Positions 11,039-23,666 of a stretch of DNA of 64,000 bases are shown here, piece by piece. Position 1 is the first letter of the stretch; each line of letters starts with the position of its first letter. Made by a program: the position numbers and the translations under genes. The stretch covers positions 223,337-287,336 of the forward strand of contig JAEVLN010000048.1 in NCBI GenBank assembly GCA_018350325.1. The letters are read 5' to 3'. Under the pieces are notes generated by a model. The model was not told the DNA's origin, searched no databases, and saw only the letters and a program-made list of their open reading frames with translations. This DNA is from Globodera rostochiensis (taxonomy: Eukaryota > Nematoda > Chromadorea > Rhabditida > Heteroderidae).

Positions 11039-14000
11039 ATGCTAAATTCGGTCGGATGTCAGCCGTGCCCCACCACCGCCGCTCTGTTCACTTCCGCTTC
11101 GTTTGGCCCTCCACCGCCGGCAGAATGTTCTGCGATGCCAATGCCCTCATATTCGGCTTATCCCCCGGTCGTCCATTTGCATGGACACTTTTTCCTCCAA
11201 CATCCACCACAGCATCAACAATTCACCCATTCATCTGATCAGCTTCCTCACCATCCCGTTCATCATCAACACAATTCACAACAACAACAACAACATTATC
11301 ATCATCTTTCTTACCAGCTGCCCCAATATTCAACTCCGAAATGTGCCTCATTTGGCGCCAAGACGGATTATGAAGGTTGGACCTCATTTGAGAACAACGG
11401 CGCAGCTTTTGGGCAGGGAACGGCAATGGCGGAGAAGACAGTGCCGCCAACAACATCATCATCCAACATGGCACATTTTGAGGCCAACCCAGCAGAAACT
11501 TTTTTCAACTTTAAGACAGGTCAAACAAAGTCCAAATTAATTGGGACGAAAATGTTTAAGTTCCATCTTCCTATCATTGCGCTTCATTCTCATCGTACGG
11601 CGAACATCCAGCAGACGGAAACGGAAGAATGGGCAATGAAGCGAATGTTCAAAAAGAGAAGTCGCCCAAAAATCACAAGAACACAATAAAAAAGAACGGA
11701 GTCCAATCGTCGGGAAGAATACCAAAAAGTGCCCATCGGAGGGGGGACACCGGAGGGGTGCCGCAAGAGGACGGCGGCCGCAAACGAACAGCGGGAGAGG
11801 GGCCGATGCGCTGTCGGTGGCTGGTGGGGGTGGGGGAGGAGCGTATGGAATGCGGAAAAGAGTTCGTCGAGATGGAGCATATCGTGGAGCATCTGGACAC
11901 TGAACACCTTGGCACGTCCGCCGTTACCCCCATGGGGACGGAAGACGGGTCTGAGGTGGGAGAGTGTTAGAACGAATTTCGGAACATTTTACCGACCACA
12001 GACATTTTGTCAAACTGTTCACATTTGCCGCTGGGAAGATTGTGTGCGCAACCGCAAGGAGTTCAAAGCCAAATACAAACTGAAGGTGGGCGAATTCGTC
12101 ACCACTATTCACTCGTCTTTCACTTCAGAATCACCTTCGGGTGCACACCGGCGAACGCCCGTTCACTTGCGAGATGTGCAATAAGACTTTTGCACGTTCG
12201 GAGAATATGAAAATCCACGTTCGGACGCATACCGGTGGGTGGGTGCCACAGGGCACTGGGGGAATGGAATTGGGTTGGACCGTGTGAAAATGCCCCCGGG
12301 GGATGAATCCGAACGGCGGAAAAACTTATAAGATGGGCTTATCCGCAAAGGGATGTATGTTAGGTAATGTTAGGTAAGGATATCATTATCCACGGTGAAC
12401 GCCCATTTTTTTGTCGACACTTTTGTCTCGACAATTCATTTGCGATGCCCCCCCCCTTCACCTTCCCAAGCCCATCAATCATTCCAAGGCACCCCCCCCC
12501 CACCCCTCAATACCCCCCCCCAATACCCCTCTTCACCCAATACCCCCCGCACCCCCCCCCCCCAATACCCATCCCACTTCCCCAACAGAAGTTTTGTTTC
12601 TTTCCCGCCCATCCTTTCACCTTTGCTCCACCATCTCACTTTTGCTCCCTCAGAATTGCAATTGGAACCCTCCCTCACTCCGGCACCGCAATCCAAGGAC
12701 GGCACTCATTTCCATTGCTTTACTTTCCTTTCCCTTTCCCTTCGTTCTTCTCAAATGCTTCGCTCTTCCCGTTACCTTCTAGCCTCAATTCCCATTAAAC
12801 CATTCCTGAAAAGGTGCAATTTTGAGGGAACCGTTTAATTCGAGGTTGGTGGAGGACAGAAAAAGAGAAAGTCAGAATAAAACCAAATGGGGACAAAACG
12901 TTGTCTAAGAATGGGCGAGGGAGGGACAATGAATGAATGAGTGCCCCCCCCCGTCCCTTCTCGGATGATAATTGTCCTCGAATAAAACACCGGAAGAGAG
13001 AGGGGGAACAAATAATTGGGACCAAGAGGAAGACGAAGAAGCCAGGTGATTTGTGTTTTATAAGCGAGTGGGGGTGGGGGTGGCTTCTTGGAGGAGAGTT
13101 TTAATATAAATGAATATAAGTGGCAGAAAGGGTGTGAAGGGGAAGGCTTTTTGTGAAACACAAAATATTAAAAACCCTTTTCTATTATATTAGTTCGGTG
13201 GCATGAGGGGGGGGGGGGGGGTGGCACTCAGTCGAGTCAATTGCGAATAACACAACTGGAGGGGGCGCGGGCGTCAATATTCAATTCCACTTCTGACGCC
13301 TGCCCAGCTCTGTAATCTTTCCAATCCTTTCATCCAATTTGGCGATCTGCTGGGGTCCTCCATGACGCAGAATTTCTCATCCCACCGATTTCGCCTTGTG
13401 CAACCCCCCCCCCTCCAAATTTCCCCCCCCCCTCCAAATTTCCCCCCCCCCCAAAATTTCCTCCCCTCCCTCCCTCCCTCTACCGGGCAACAATCGCTCG
13501 AATTTATGGGAACTTTTTACCGAATTCATTTTTTTTGCAGGAGAAAGGCCCTTCAAGTGTCAGAATTGCAGCAAGTTCTTTGCCAACAGTTCCGATCGGA
13601 AAAAACACCAGCATGTACACCAGCCACAGAGGAAGCCGTACCGATGCGATCAGTCGGGCTGTGAAAAGAAGTACACACACCCGTCAAGCTTACGCAAGCA
13701 CCTCAGGGTGAGGAGACAAAGTTAAGCCTGGGTCGGTTACGAGAAAAGACGAACGTTTTGGTTTCCTCCTCCTCTCCCTCCCTCCCTCCTCGTCTTCACA
13801 TCGATAGAGTGAGGCGAGGGGTTGGGCAATGTAAATTGCCGCGATAATCCATCCGTCCGTCCATCATTTTTGGGATTAATTTGTTGCGTTGATGGCGAAG
13901 GAGTGAGTGAGAGCCAATCAAAAATTTGGGGGACATGGCTTCGGAGGTTGGAGCCTTTCGATGTTGGGGGGGGGGGCTGACCTTGAAGGAAGTATCGGGA

Positions 14001-14439
14001 GAAAGTTGTCGGATAGAATAACACGTTCATTTATCGATGGGTAGTGAACGAATAGAATATGTATAAGGATGGGCTCACTTTCATTATGTTGCTTATATAC
14101 TCTCAGTTGCATGGGAAAATGATGTGTCCAAACTTGGAGGCGTTGAAGGACGGACCGTTCGGAGTTCGGGAAGACGACTCGAACTTGGACCGCACACTGG
14201 CCGAACAGACTCCTACAGAGCTGAACAATTCCAATCCCGCGCGAGTCCCGCCACAGACACAGCACCTTTCTGCCAGTGGGAACAACGGAACTTTGGTGCG
14301 AACTGTCGGAGATTTCAGTCGAATTCTCAAAAATAAAATCTTCGATTTTAGCAACTTCCGTTTCCGTTTGGACACTTTGACAACGGCGTTCATCACCCGC
14401 CTTATCAGCTCTATTCACATCAACAAATTCCTCATTTGA
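11039..14439 (+). CDS. ref-2: ZIC-family C2H2 zinc-finger transcription factor (REF-2-like)
   Basis: Exons 11039-11519, 11612-11955, 12002-12085, 12129-12234, 13541-13707 and 14107-14439 join with matching phases. The N-terminal part is His/Gln/Ser/Pro-rich. Finger 1 is the ZIC/GLI-type CxW form ([32 protein letters not shown]). Finger 2 has [19 protein letters not shown], then [14 protein letters not shown]. Fingers 3-5 read [38 protein letters not shown] and [16 protein letters not shown], which match ZIC fingers nearly residue for residue. ZIC proteins are nuclear DNA-binding regulators; in C. elegans the single member is ref-2, with roles in neural and epidermal fate. The linker [10 protein letters not shown] between fingers 4 and 5 is longer than usual. 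The start Met is the first convincing one; an upstream exon is possible. Confidence 0.88.
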
Positions 14440-15165
14440 CATCAATTGGATACCATGGAAAATTCTAACCAAAAACGATGAATAATCGAAAATAGTCGCC
14501 CTCGTGTTTTACAAAAAATATGTTTTTCTGAATTATTTTTCTTTTGATTATGTCCAAACTCCTCATGCTTCATTCTACACCTCCCATTTCCGCCCAAATA
14601 AGCGTGCAATAAAAGAAAGCAAATGAGAGAGAGGAGACAATGGCAATGATGTCGGGGGTGAATGTGATAAGCCCCACCAATCCCCACTCAGTCCGGCGGA
14701 GAGCATTGTTTACTTTTGTGGAGTTGCGCAACACCAATTACCTGAGGTTGTTCTGAGAGGTGTGAAAGCAATGAATGGAGGAAGAAAGAAAGGGGAGAAG
14801 ATGATGAATATTTATTTTGCGTTTGCAGTTATAGAGTAAACATCGCCGGGGGGGGGATGGGGTGGGTGGGGGACATTATGACCTTGGGGCCTTGACTGCG
14901 GCTATGAAGTCGAGGATTCGGATGGGGAGAACAAAGAAAAAAAGGGGAGAATTTGCATATGATTTGGAGGAAGAGTCAAGAGTCTTGGGGGGTCGCTGCA
15001 GAGCATACGACGCAACCATTGCAAAAATCCGTCCTCCTCAGGGGTAAGTGGATACTGTAACGGTGAGCCTCACGGCGGCGGCCTCCCTTTAAATGGGAGA
15101 GGCTGGAAGTGAAGGGATGTTGCGCTACCTACTGACTGCTGCTGGGTGGGGATACTCCAACTACA
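14440..15165. other. 3' flank of the ZIC gene, no further gene
   Basis: An AATAAA lies near 14609, about 170 bp past the stop, and may serve the ZIC transcript. The remainder is G-rich spacer with no supported exon. Confidence 0.4.
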
Positions 15166-15169
15166 ATCC

Positions 15170-15655
15170 TCCCCATCCAGCCAGCTTCTTTCCCTCCCCC
15201 CTCCCTCCCCATCCAGCCAGCTTCTTTCCCTCCCCCCTCCCTCCCCATCCAGCCAGCTTCTTTCCCTCCTCCCTCCCTCCCCCCCCCCTTCTCTCTTCTT
15301 TCCCTCCCCCCCCCATCCAGCCAGCTTCTTTCCCTCCTCCCTCCCTCCCCCCCCCCTTCTCTCTTCTTTCCCCCCCCCATCCAGCCAGCTTCTTTCCCTC
15401 CTCCCTCCCTCCCCCCCCCCTTCTCTCTTCTTTCCCCCCCCATCCAGCCAGCTTCTTTCCCTCCTCCCTCCCTCCCCCCCCCCTTCTCTCTTCTTTCCCC
15501 CCCCCATCCAGCCAGCTTCTTTCCCTCCTCCCTCCCTCCCCCCCCCCTTCTCTCTTCTTTCCCCCCCCCCATCCAGCCAGCTTCTTTCCCTCCTCCCTCC
15601 CTCCCCCCCCCCCCTTCTTCTCTCTTCTTTCCCTCCCCCTCCCCCCCCCCTCTCT
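15170..15655. repeat. C-rich minisatellite, about 60-bp unit
   Basis: About eight tandem copies of a unit beginning 'ccatccagccagcttctttc' and containing ccctccctcc, a C-run and ttctctcttcttt. Copies differ mainly in C-run length. Reading frames across it (Pro/Ser/Leu-rich on plus, Gly/Arg/Glu-rich on minus) are products of the repeat. Confidence 0.95.
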
Positions 15656-15939
15656 CTCTCTTTCGTCCGTCCCCCTTTCTACTCAAATCCCATCGTTGCC
15701 GCTATTTTCCTCTTTGATTGAATGTTTTGCCCATTCGCATTTCTCTATTATTCCTTCGGAGGCATTTTGGATGGAATTGTTGAAGTAATGGATTAGGGCG
15801 AGGGACGGAGGGAGTGCGACGGTTGGTGGGAACCCAATTTAGTTGGAGTCTCTTTCCTCCGTTACCGACCGAAATGCTTTGATGAGACCGAGGCTAAATT
15901 AGAATAGACGTTGATGAAAATTGAATCCGATTTGATAAC

Positions 15940-16412
15940 CCCCTCCCTCCTCCTCTTCACTTCTTCCTACTCCTCCTCCACTTCTTCTTCTTCTTCCTCC
16001 TCCTCCTCTTCACTTCTTCTTCCCCCTCCTCCTCCTCCCCCCCCCTCCTCCTCCTCTTCACTTCTTCTTCCTCCTCCTCCCCCACTTCTTCTTCCTCCTC
16101 CTCCTCTTCACTTCTTCCCCCTCCTCCTCTTCTTCACTTCTTCTTCCTCCTCCTCTTCACTTCTTCTTCCTCCTCCTCCACTTATTCTTCCTCCTCCTCC
16201 TCCTCCTCTTCACTTCTTCCCCCTCCTCCTCTTCTTCACTTCTTCTTCCTCCTCCTCTTCACTTCTTCTTCCTCCTCCTCCACTTCTTCTTCCTCCTCCT
16301 CTTCACTTCTTCTTCCCCATCCTCCTCCTCTTCACTTCTTCTTCCCCCTCCTCCTCTTCTTCACTTCTTCTTCCTCCTCCTCCTCCTCTTCACTTCTTCT
16401 TCCCTCTCCTCG
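15940..16412. repeat. (TCC)n/(TTC)n microsatellite block
   Basis: About 470 bp of imperfect tcctcctc and acttcttcttcc words with a higher-order unit 'cttcacttcttcttcctcct'. No coding sense beyond Ser/Pro/Leu runs. Confidence 0.95.
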
Positions 16413-16429
16413 GTGTTACTATGGGCATT

Positions 16430-18230
16430 GTGAGGACAATGCTGCGGTTGTTGTTGTTGCTGTTTGCGGCGGGTGATGTGGAACGGGAACAACTAATCCC
16501 AGCAGAATTACTCAATCATCCTTGAGGAGAAAACATCATTCGTCCACTGAATTCCGAGGTTGCCACAACACTGCCCACTAATCCCGACCTTTGATGTCAC
16601 CGACATTCTTACGGGCTTCTCGAGGCATTAAAGCAAACAAAAAGGCCTAATTAATTTATTTGACTTAAAGACAAAGTGTTCGTTATTAAAGTGGATCATC
16701 CGATTTCCAAAACTTATTAATTATTTTTATTTTGTTATTACAAAATCGAAAAATGACAAGAGCTATACATAATTATTAGGGGCCGGACCAATACAAAATA
16801 TGCAGATTCAAAAAAGTCAAAAGAGAATCGGATTAACGTAAATACCGTCTGTAGCTAATTTGATCGAAACCTAATTGCACTAAAATATGCAAATGCATAT
16901 AATCCGGTCCCAATAGAGTGGAAAAGGAAGTGGGAAAATTTAAAATATAAACAATATCAATTAGGGTCAATTCCATTTTGGGGGGGGGGGGGGGGGGGGG
17001 GGGGGAGACCGAATCGCATTAACTAAAACAATGTTCAAATGTCAGTATTAATAAAAAATAAAACACGTCCAAAAGCTGTTGCATTTCAATTCCAGCAAAT
17101 CCCTTTTCCTTCCCTTTGTTGGCTATGTGGAGGGGCTAACTTTCACCGTCAACAATTCCTTTCTGGATGTAATGGATCTGATCAACTCGTCCGTCTCCAT
17201 CGTCGTCGGCTCGTCTGTCGAAGCGTTCCTCCTCCTTTCTGCCTGGCCTGTGACCTTTCTTAAGCCGCCTCCGTCAGTAGCCGGTCGGAGTATAATTGTC
17301 GATAAAGTTGGGCCGGGGTTGGAGGATGTTTCTGTCACTGATCTCCTTGTCCCGATTCCCCGACCTGACACCAAATTTAGACGAGTGTATTCTCCATGCA
17401 CCTGAGACAAGATGGCTCGAGCTGTCTAAAATTATCTAAGTTATGCCCATTTGTGAAGGGTGAAGAGACAAAAAAAGAATTTCAGTGATACCATAAAAAG
17501 AAAAGTAAAAGCGAACATAACAACTCGCCGCTAACATAAGAAAACTAACTCAAAGTTCCATATTTACACATCGTATATAGAGCGGGGTCTTTAATTCTAG
17601 CTGCTCTCGGTGAAAACCAAAAGTCTCAAAATGGCACTTTTATCGTCGTCGGGCATTTTAAGCATCTTTTTTTCAAATTGTAATCAGCATACAGAATTTA
17701 AAAAAAGCGTGATTTGTATTTCTGTCCAAAAGGGGATCGGGGGGGGGGGGCGGGATCCTAAATTAATTGATAAAGAATATTTTCTTGTTACTAGTAAAAT
17801 TTTAACTTTTTTTCTACTAATTCTGATGCTGACATGTTTACGAAATTTGTTTTTAAAGAATTGTTTGAAAACCAGGGGGGGGGGGGTGTTCCCGACACTT
17901 GCGGACAGATGGAGCGACACTAGCGAACGACGTTTGCGGATGGTTTCTTACGGTATGGCGCTAAGGAAAAATACACCCCAAGAATCAGGGGTGCTCGTAA
18001 TTACTTTTACTTATTACGGATTACTTATTATTACGAGCATCCCTGCTAAGAATCGACTTCCCCCCCCACTGAAAATTTTCTCTAAGTACGTCCCTGCCCT
18101 GAACCATGTGACGTCCCTGCATGAGGCTTCTTAATTTCTGGGTTTTTACCGAGGGAGGCTAAGAATAAAATGATGAAAAGCAATAGAACCTGGTGATGTT
18201 AATAAAATATGCAAATTCCGTTATATTCCT
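16430..18230. other. Gene-poor spacer with one weak candidate exon
   Basis: Contains a poly(G) run at 16979-17005 and smaller ones at 17740 and 17877. The interval 17079-17410 is open on both strands with modest complexity, but neither strand shows a domain, a start or flanking splice sites I trust, so it is not called. The rest is AT-rich repeat-like DNA. Confidence 0.4.
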
Positions 18231-18239
18231 AACCCCCCT

Positions 18240-18490
18240 CCCATACATTAAATAGTGAGAGGTCGACCCCCCCCCCTCCCATCGTTCGTACCGATTCCAA
18301 AATAGAAAGGGGGGGGGGGGGGTCGTACCAACCCGGGGTCGTGGCTGGAGCCAATCATAAAAAAGAGAGAGAAAAAAAGAGGGAAGAGCGAACAAGTGAA
18401 GGGGGTGTCGTAAAGAGAATTTTGGTTGCAAATCCCTATCCGATCGTACGAAGGGCCGTTGACCCCCCCCCACTATTTAATGTATCCCCC
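18240..18490. repeat. Inverted-repeat element with poly-C arms
   Basis: The word 'acattaaatagtgagaggtc' at 18245-18264, followed by a C-run, reappears as its reverse complement near 18460-18485, after 'gttgacccccccccactatt'. The arms enclose about 200 bp. This looks like a short non-autonomous palindromic element. Confidence 0.6.
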
Positions 18491-18629
18491 CTCCCACAAT
18501 TGACGTGTCGTCGTCGGCGAGTTTCCTGTCGCCTAATAAAAAATTCCAGGACTTACCGCATAATCGGGCAGATGTTTGTGGCCTTTAACAACCTAAATTT
18601 ATATGCTCATTTCTACAGAAAATTTGCGT

Positions 18630-19665
18630 TCACGACATTTGCGGGCTGCTTCAGCAACACTTGCGGATTTGACGTTTTGCGGATCAGGCAACATTTGCTG
18701 ACTTCTTAATCTATTAAAAAAAAATTGATAATTTTTTAACATATAAAACTTTTGTCTTATAATGAGATCGGAAGGACGGGGCCTTGTCAGTGCGATTTCC
18801 TTGTGCCCGATAAAAGCATTGCTTCGGCCCTTTAATCCCAGACACATTGAACTTAATTAAAGCCATTGGAGCAACAAAAGTGTTAAAAAATAAAAATCGC
18901 TAAACATTTTTCACTATTTATTCTGACAAACGCTTGCTCAAAGTGGAACAGAGCTAAAGTACCTATTCTAGAAAATACGCCTTGAGCAAGTGTCTGCCAG
19001 AATAAATAATAAAAAATAATAATTGGTGACATTTTTTTTTATTTTCGTACACTTTGTTGCTGCAATAGCTTTAATTAAGTCCAGTATGTCTGGGATTAAA
19101 GGGTCGATAAATGCTTTTATGGGACACAAGGAAGGCATCGCACTGACGGAGTGGGTATCGTTTTGTTCCTGGGTACGTTTTGTTCCCAAACATTTTTCAC
19201 AACACACACAATTCGTGAAAGGAGTTCATCAAAATATTGGGAAAATTAAAAACTGGGGATTTGAAGGTGTTAATAGACATTTTTACGGATTTTGTGGTAA
19301 AGGTGGTCGAAAACAGAATCCTGGTTCAGACCAACCCTAGCCTATGGTGGCCTTGGATGCAATACAGCTAATTTCGTTTTGTCTGACATAAATTTTAGAC
19401 GTTAAAATGTTTGGGAACAAAACAATGCCCAGGAACAAAAGGGCGGGAACAAAACGGTGGGAACAAAACGTACCTTTCCCCACTGACGAGGCCCGCCCTA
19501 ATCCCATTTATAAGACAAAAGTTTATATTTTAAATTATCAATTTATTTCTTAATAGATTAAGAAATCGCATTACGTTTCCCGTGACCCGCCCGCAAGTGT
19601 CGGCTGATCCGCAAGTGTCGTTGTTCACAAATGATTTATCAGCAAATGTCGTCCGCAAGTATTTA
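18630..19665. mobile_element. Non-autonomous palindromic element with iterated TTGCGG-type ends
   Basis: The left end iterates acatttgcgg, cacttgcgg and gttttgcgg words (18636-18690). The right end has the reverse complements (cgcaagtgtcg, gcaaatgtcg at 19590-19660). Internal arms also pair: 'tttaatcccagacacattg' near 18832 against 'agtatgtctgggattaaag' near 19083, with 'gataaaagcatt' against 'aaatgcttttat'. The ends match the word family at 24190-24270, 29012-30050, 32735-33420 and 33615-33975. Confidence 0.65.
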
Positions 19666-19842
19666 ACTCGAAAATAAGTACCAAAAATTGAAACTAAGCT
19701 GAAAATCTCATACCATCAAATTCTTGCCTTCAAGCCGAACCAAACCAGAACAGCTTGAACCAAGTTGCTGTTGGCACCGCCAATGCGAGATGGAATCTCC
19801 TCCACCTCGGGTTCTAACTTGTCGAGACTTAAAAAAACTAAC

Positions 19843-21440
19843 TCAAAAGAAAACCCTAAAAACACTCACAATGTGACAATAGACGAAACCCCTAAAAGTG
19901 ATCCTCTCGCAATGCCCACTTGCATGTCCGTTTTGCATTTCGAACATTACGGGAAAACTCATCCCAAATTGATGCAAATAATTTTCATTGAATGCGACGT
20001 CCCCCATTGCTGTGATTGTCTGAGTTTCGTCGGGGGATGCGTCTCCTCCGATTGCCATTGTTGATGAGGTCGATGGTTTAAGCTCAGAAAAATTGCAGCC
20101 AACGCTCTCAGTTCTATGATCTTCAATTGCCAATGGCCATTCCCAGCGCCGACAGCTGTTGTAAATCGATGTGTTGCATAGGGCGCATTCAATTGAGATT
20201 ATAGGGCCTGACTGGAGGACACCGGCAATTCGTCCGCGAAAAAGAACCTCAATATTTTGACTCGCAGAGCATTTTGGGCAGTGGCGAATCCATGAGGGCA
20301 AATGCCTGACATAATAAACACGAAATAAACTCAATGTTTTTAAATTACGCAAATGCTTTTTACTTATTAGTAGAAATCAGGTCGGACCAGGTATTTGGGA
20401 AAAACCGGGGCTACTCAAGTTCGGACTACCCGGATTTTTTGACTCGGTCCGGTTCTAGTTGGGCCAAAAAACCGATTAAACCAGACAAAGCCCTAAATGA
20501 TTCTAGGGGTATTCGGGGTCGTAGAATGCGAAGAAAATTGGCTAATTAATAGTCAAGTTTGTGCCTCCCACATAAAAAAAGTTCTCATGCAAAACGTGTT
20601 TCTTGAGGTTTTTTGGTTGTTTTGAATGATTTTGAGAAAAAATGATTTTAGTAAAAAATTTTTGGAAAATTGGCCAAAATGGAGGTCAGATTCGACTTCT
20701 ACACATACATATACTAAATATCTCAAACGGTTATCTGTTCACTAAACATTCAAAAGAATGTAAAATTTCCACTCGGGTCGAGTTGAAAAAATCCGTAGGC
20801 TTTTTCTCCGATCTCTAATTTAGTGATTTCTTTAATTGTTTTTGGTTACACCCAAAAAGATAATAAATAAATAGCATTCACAATAAAATCGTAAGCATAA
20901 AAACTAGTGCCCATAATCACTGAGGGTCAAAAAATATGGTAGTCCGGGTTTCTGTAAACCACCCGGATCAAAAATACCGAGTCCGGAAAAGTCGGATCCG
21001 CTTCGAGCTTAAAGAAACCTGCTCTCAAGAAAGAAAGGTTCAATAGGGGCGCCAGCATCACCAGCTTCATCTGCACTCTTTATTCTATCGACATTAGTAG
21101 TTGAAGTCCTAGCCTCAGAAGTAACACCGTCAGATTGGGCAGAACCGTTCAAAGTAGCGAACCGATCTATTTTTTTCATTTGATTACCAGAATAGGCAGG
21201 AAAAAAAAAAAGACCATCATTGTTTGTTGCCGTTTCCGCTTCCAATAATGGCGGTGGCGGTTCTTCACAGTTGTCGAATTCTGTCTCCGATCCTTTGGTA
21301 AGAACGGGTGGCGGCTCATCATTCGTCTGCTGATCAATGGGTCTCTTCTGTTTTCGAAGTGTGTAAAAAGAGACTGGTGCAAACGTGATTTGAGACTTTT
21401 GCATATTTGTAGCAACCAGCAGTTGAAAGTTTATAAACAA
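19843..21440 (-). CDS. Unassigned protein with a CxxC...CxxC zinc-ribbon-like motif
   Basis: Two minus-strand open stretches look coding. One (about 21400-21009) has Pro-rich and acidic text such as NDEPPPVLTKGSETEFDN and ATNNDGLFFFPAYSG. The other (about 20330-19843) contains HCPKCSASQNIEVLF and, about 27 residues further on, IECALCNTS, then EWPLAIEDHRTESV and GDVAFNENYLHQFGMSF. Two CxxC pairs at this spacing suggest a zinc ribbon. The roughly 0.7 kb between them is repeat-like and would be an intron. I do not recognise the family, and exact borders and start are unknown. Confidence 0.4.
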
Positions 21441-21820
21441 TTAATTTAAGAAGAATCACAAATTACGTAAACCTTTAAAACGTGTCTTTAATGCTCCAAT
21501 TTTGGGAATCCTTTGGAATTGGGGGTCCCAACGAAATTTTTTTTAAATTTTGAATGATTAAAAGCTCGGTTCAGGCTGGCTTAGACCTAAGCCTAATAAG
21601 GAAAACCAGTCCCTTTTGAATGATTTTGAGGCTATACTGATTTCCTTCGAAAACCTCCGAGAACTTCCCGGACTTATTATTTCTGTTATGTATTAGTTCA
21701 CTTGGAGAATTTGAACAAAAATTTGGGGTCAAAACGTCGGGACCGAAACGTCCCCGACCTTTTTTTAGCAAAACGGATAACGTACAGGTCTAAAAAGCAT
21801 TTACAAGTTGAAAATTCGAA

Positions 21821-23130
21821 ATGTCTAACAAGTTCGAAACATTTGTTTGGAATTCACTGTCGAAATCAACTACTATCGAAACATCTGATGCGCACTCCTT
21901 CAGTCAAGTTTTTTTTGCTACCTATTTAGATTTTGGGTTCAGTTGTGTTTTGCTTTGTTTGGTGTTTGATATGGAATTCACTAAAATAGGACAGTGGAAG
22001 CAGCAGAATGATGTTTACCAGGAAAGTGTCATTTGCGATGATAAATTGTGGCTTTTTGGGAAAAAATGTGTGTCATTTTATTTTTGCATACATTGGTATT
22101 TACCGCTTCTATTCAGTTCTTGATCAGCCAACTTTCCATTGGGGACATTATGCCGTATTCGGTGGTGGCATGTTCGATTACTTTGACCTAATTTCTGGTC
22201 AATGGGGTCAAAGCCAATCGTTTCAACCCGTTTCTATCAAAGAGAATCGGGATGAGATTGTCTTTGTGTTTGGGACTCGTATTTTTCTATTGCTTTTTGT
22301 CAATTTTGGTGCGTTTAATGTCGATTCGCTGCATTGTTTTGATATGGTCAAAGGAGAATGGAACAAAATTGCCGATTTTAAGAAAAACAATACAATATCT
22401 GAAGGTGTTTTTTAGTTGCCGCTATACTATTTATTAGATTTTTTAGGTTGCGCGTCTACAAATGCAACCCAAAGAAATAGTCTAATCATTGTGAAAGGTT
22501 CGACACCGGACGGCATATATTTTATCTCCGTCAGCAACTCAATTAGTGTCCATTTCCTGACGCTTTCCAGTAATTTCGAATGGAAGACCATTGGAGTGTT
22601 ACAACTAGAGGAACTTAACTTCACTCGACTTAAACCGACTCATGCTGCTCTCATTTATCCTATTATCTTCATTCAAGGTGGAATGGAAATGTGTGGGTTT
22701 CGGTGGCAGGCGACGAGTCTCATCAAATTCAACTTGGAGAACAAACATTCTACGATTAGTGAGGTCTGGAGCACAAAGTCATTAGAAGTGATAGTCATCC
22801 TAATAGTTTGGCACAACTGATGACGGTCAACGTCTACAAAGGCCGACATTCAGCTATTCGGGGCCTCGTGCAAGCGCGATTTCAAGGGATAATAAACAAT
22901 GGCTTCATTTCACCGGTACCAATGCTGTTGGAATATCGGGAACTACATTCAATGGCCAACTGTGGGCCCTTACTGATCTTAACAGTGATAGACCGATGTG
23001 GACAAAACTGCCATTGGAAGTGCCAGAAACTTCGCCAACAAACCTGCTCGTGAATTACAGAAAAGCAACAAATGAACTTTTTGTTGGAGCTGAATCACTT
23101 GGTGTTCTTAGAGCCGTTTTGATGCCTTAA
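21821..23130 (+). CDS. Kelch-like beta-propeller protein, multi-exon
   Basis: A run of plus-strand exons in shifting frames carries propeller-like blades: MEFTKIGQWKQQNDVYQ, VICDDKLWLFG, HWGHYAVFGGGMFDYFDL, LHCFDMVKGEWNKIADF, NSLIIVKGSTPDGIYFI, FIQGGMEMCGFRWQA, and finally GISGTTFNGQLWALTDLN, MWTKLPLEVPETSPTNL, ATNELFVGAESLGVLRAVL and a stop at 23130. The W-x-K-L/I and G-G-x-x patterns are typical of kelch or F-box-associated propellers. The frame shifts between blades are presumably introns, not all of which I could place. The start at 21821 (MSNKFETFVWNS) is the first reasonable Met. No catalytic domain is visible; such proteins are usually binding scaffolds. Confidence 0.5.
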
Positions 23131-23211
23131 CATGTTGAGTTCTTATTTAAGTCACTATCGAAGTCAGTAAACGTACATATGTTAAAAATGCATCCACAAA
23201 AAAAAAATAAT

Positions 23212-23541
23212 CGGTAATAGTTTGGCTGGTGCCCCACATTTTTGAAAAAATATTTTTTTTTCAAAGTCGATAAAGTGGTTTTCAGAGGTATTCCGGGGCG
23301 TAGAATCCGAATCTGACCTCCATTTCGACCTATTCGAACCCCGGAATGATTTGAGGCCAAAATTAATTTTTGGGGAATTTTTAATAAATTGTTCGAATAG
23401 GGTTCGGGGTTCGAATCGGTCGAAATGAATGTCAGATTTGGATTCTACGCCCCCGAATACCCCCAGAAACACCTTTTTTCGACTTTGAAACAAAAAAATT
23501 ATTTTTTTAAATGTGGGGCACCAGCCAAACTATTACCAAAT
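23212..23541. mobile_element. Foldback MITE, family A (full palindrome)
   Basis: Ends GGTAATAGTTTGGCTGGTGC and its reverse complement at about 23519-23541. Almost the whole 330 bp is palindromic: a T-run, 'caaagtcgataaa', 'gtagaatccgaatctgacct', then 'gaaccccgg' and its mirror. Related copies in this window are near 28490-28870, 47825-48235, 50750-51135 and 61300-61575. No coding capacity. Confidence 0.85.
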
Positions 23542-23666
23542 AATCTTGTAGTTCCGACCAATCAAATTTCTATTCGCATATGGAAATTTTTAGGGAAAAG
23601 TTTGGGTTGAATAGTAATTTCTGGTGACAAAGGAAGAGTATTGGAGCAATAAGTTCGCTCGAATGA

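Noticed and set aside
15170..15655. Regularly spaced repeats resembling a CRISPR array
   Set aside because: Units are directly tandem with no unique spacers, and the genome is clearly eukaryotic with spliced genes.
15070..16525. Pro/Ser and Gly/Arg/Glu frames of 120-230 codons
   Set aside because: Products of the 60-bp minisatellite and the TCC/TTC microsatellite; open on both strands.
17079..17410. Possible exon on plus or minus strand
   Set aside because: Both strands are open over the same interval, neither with a domain or convincing splice sites; left uncalled.
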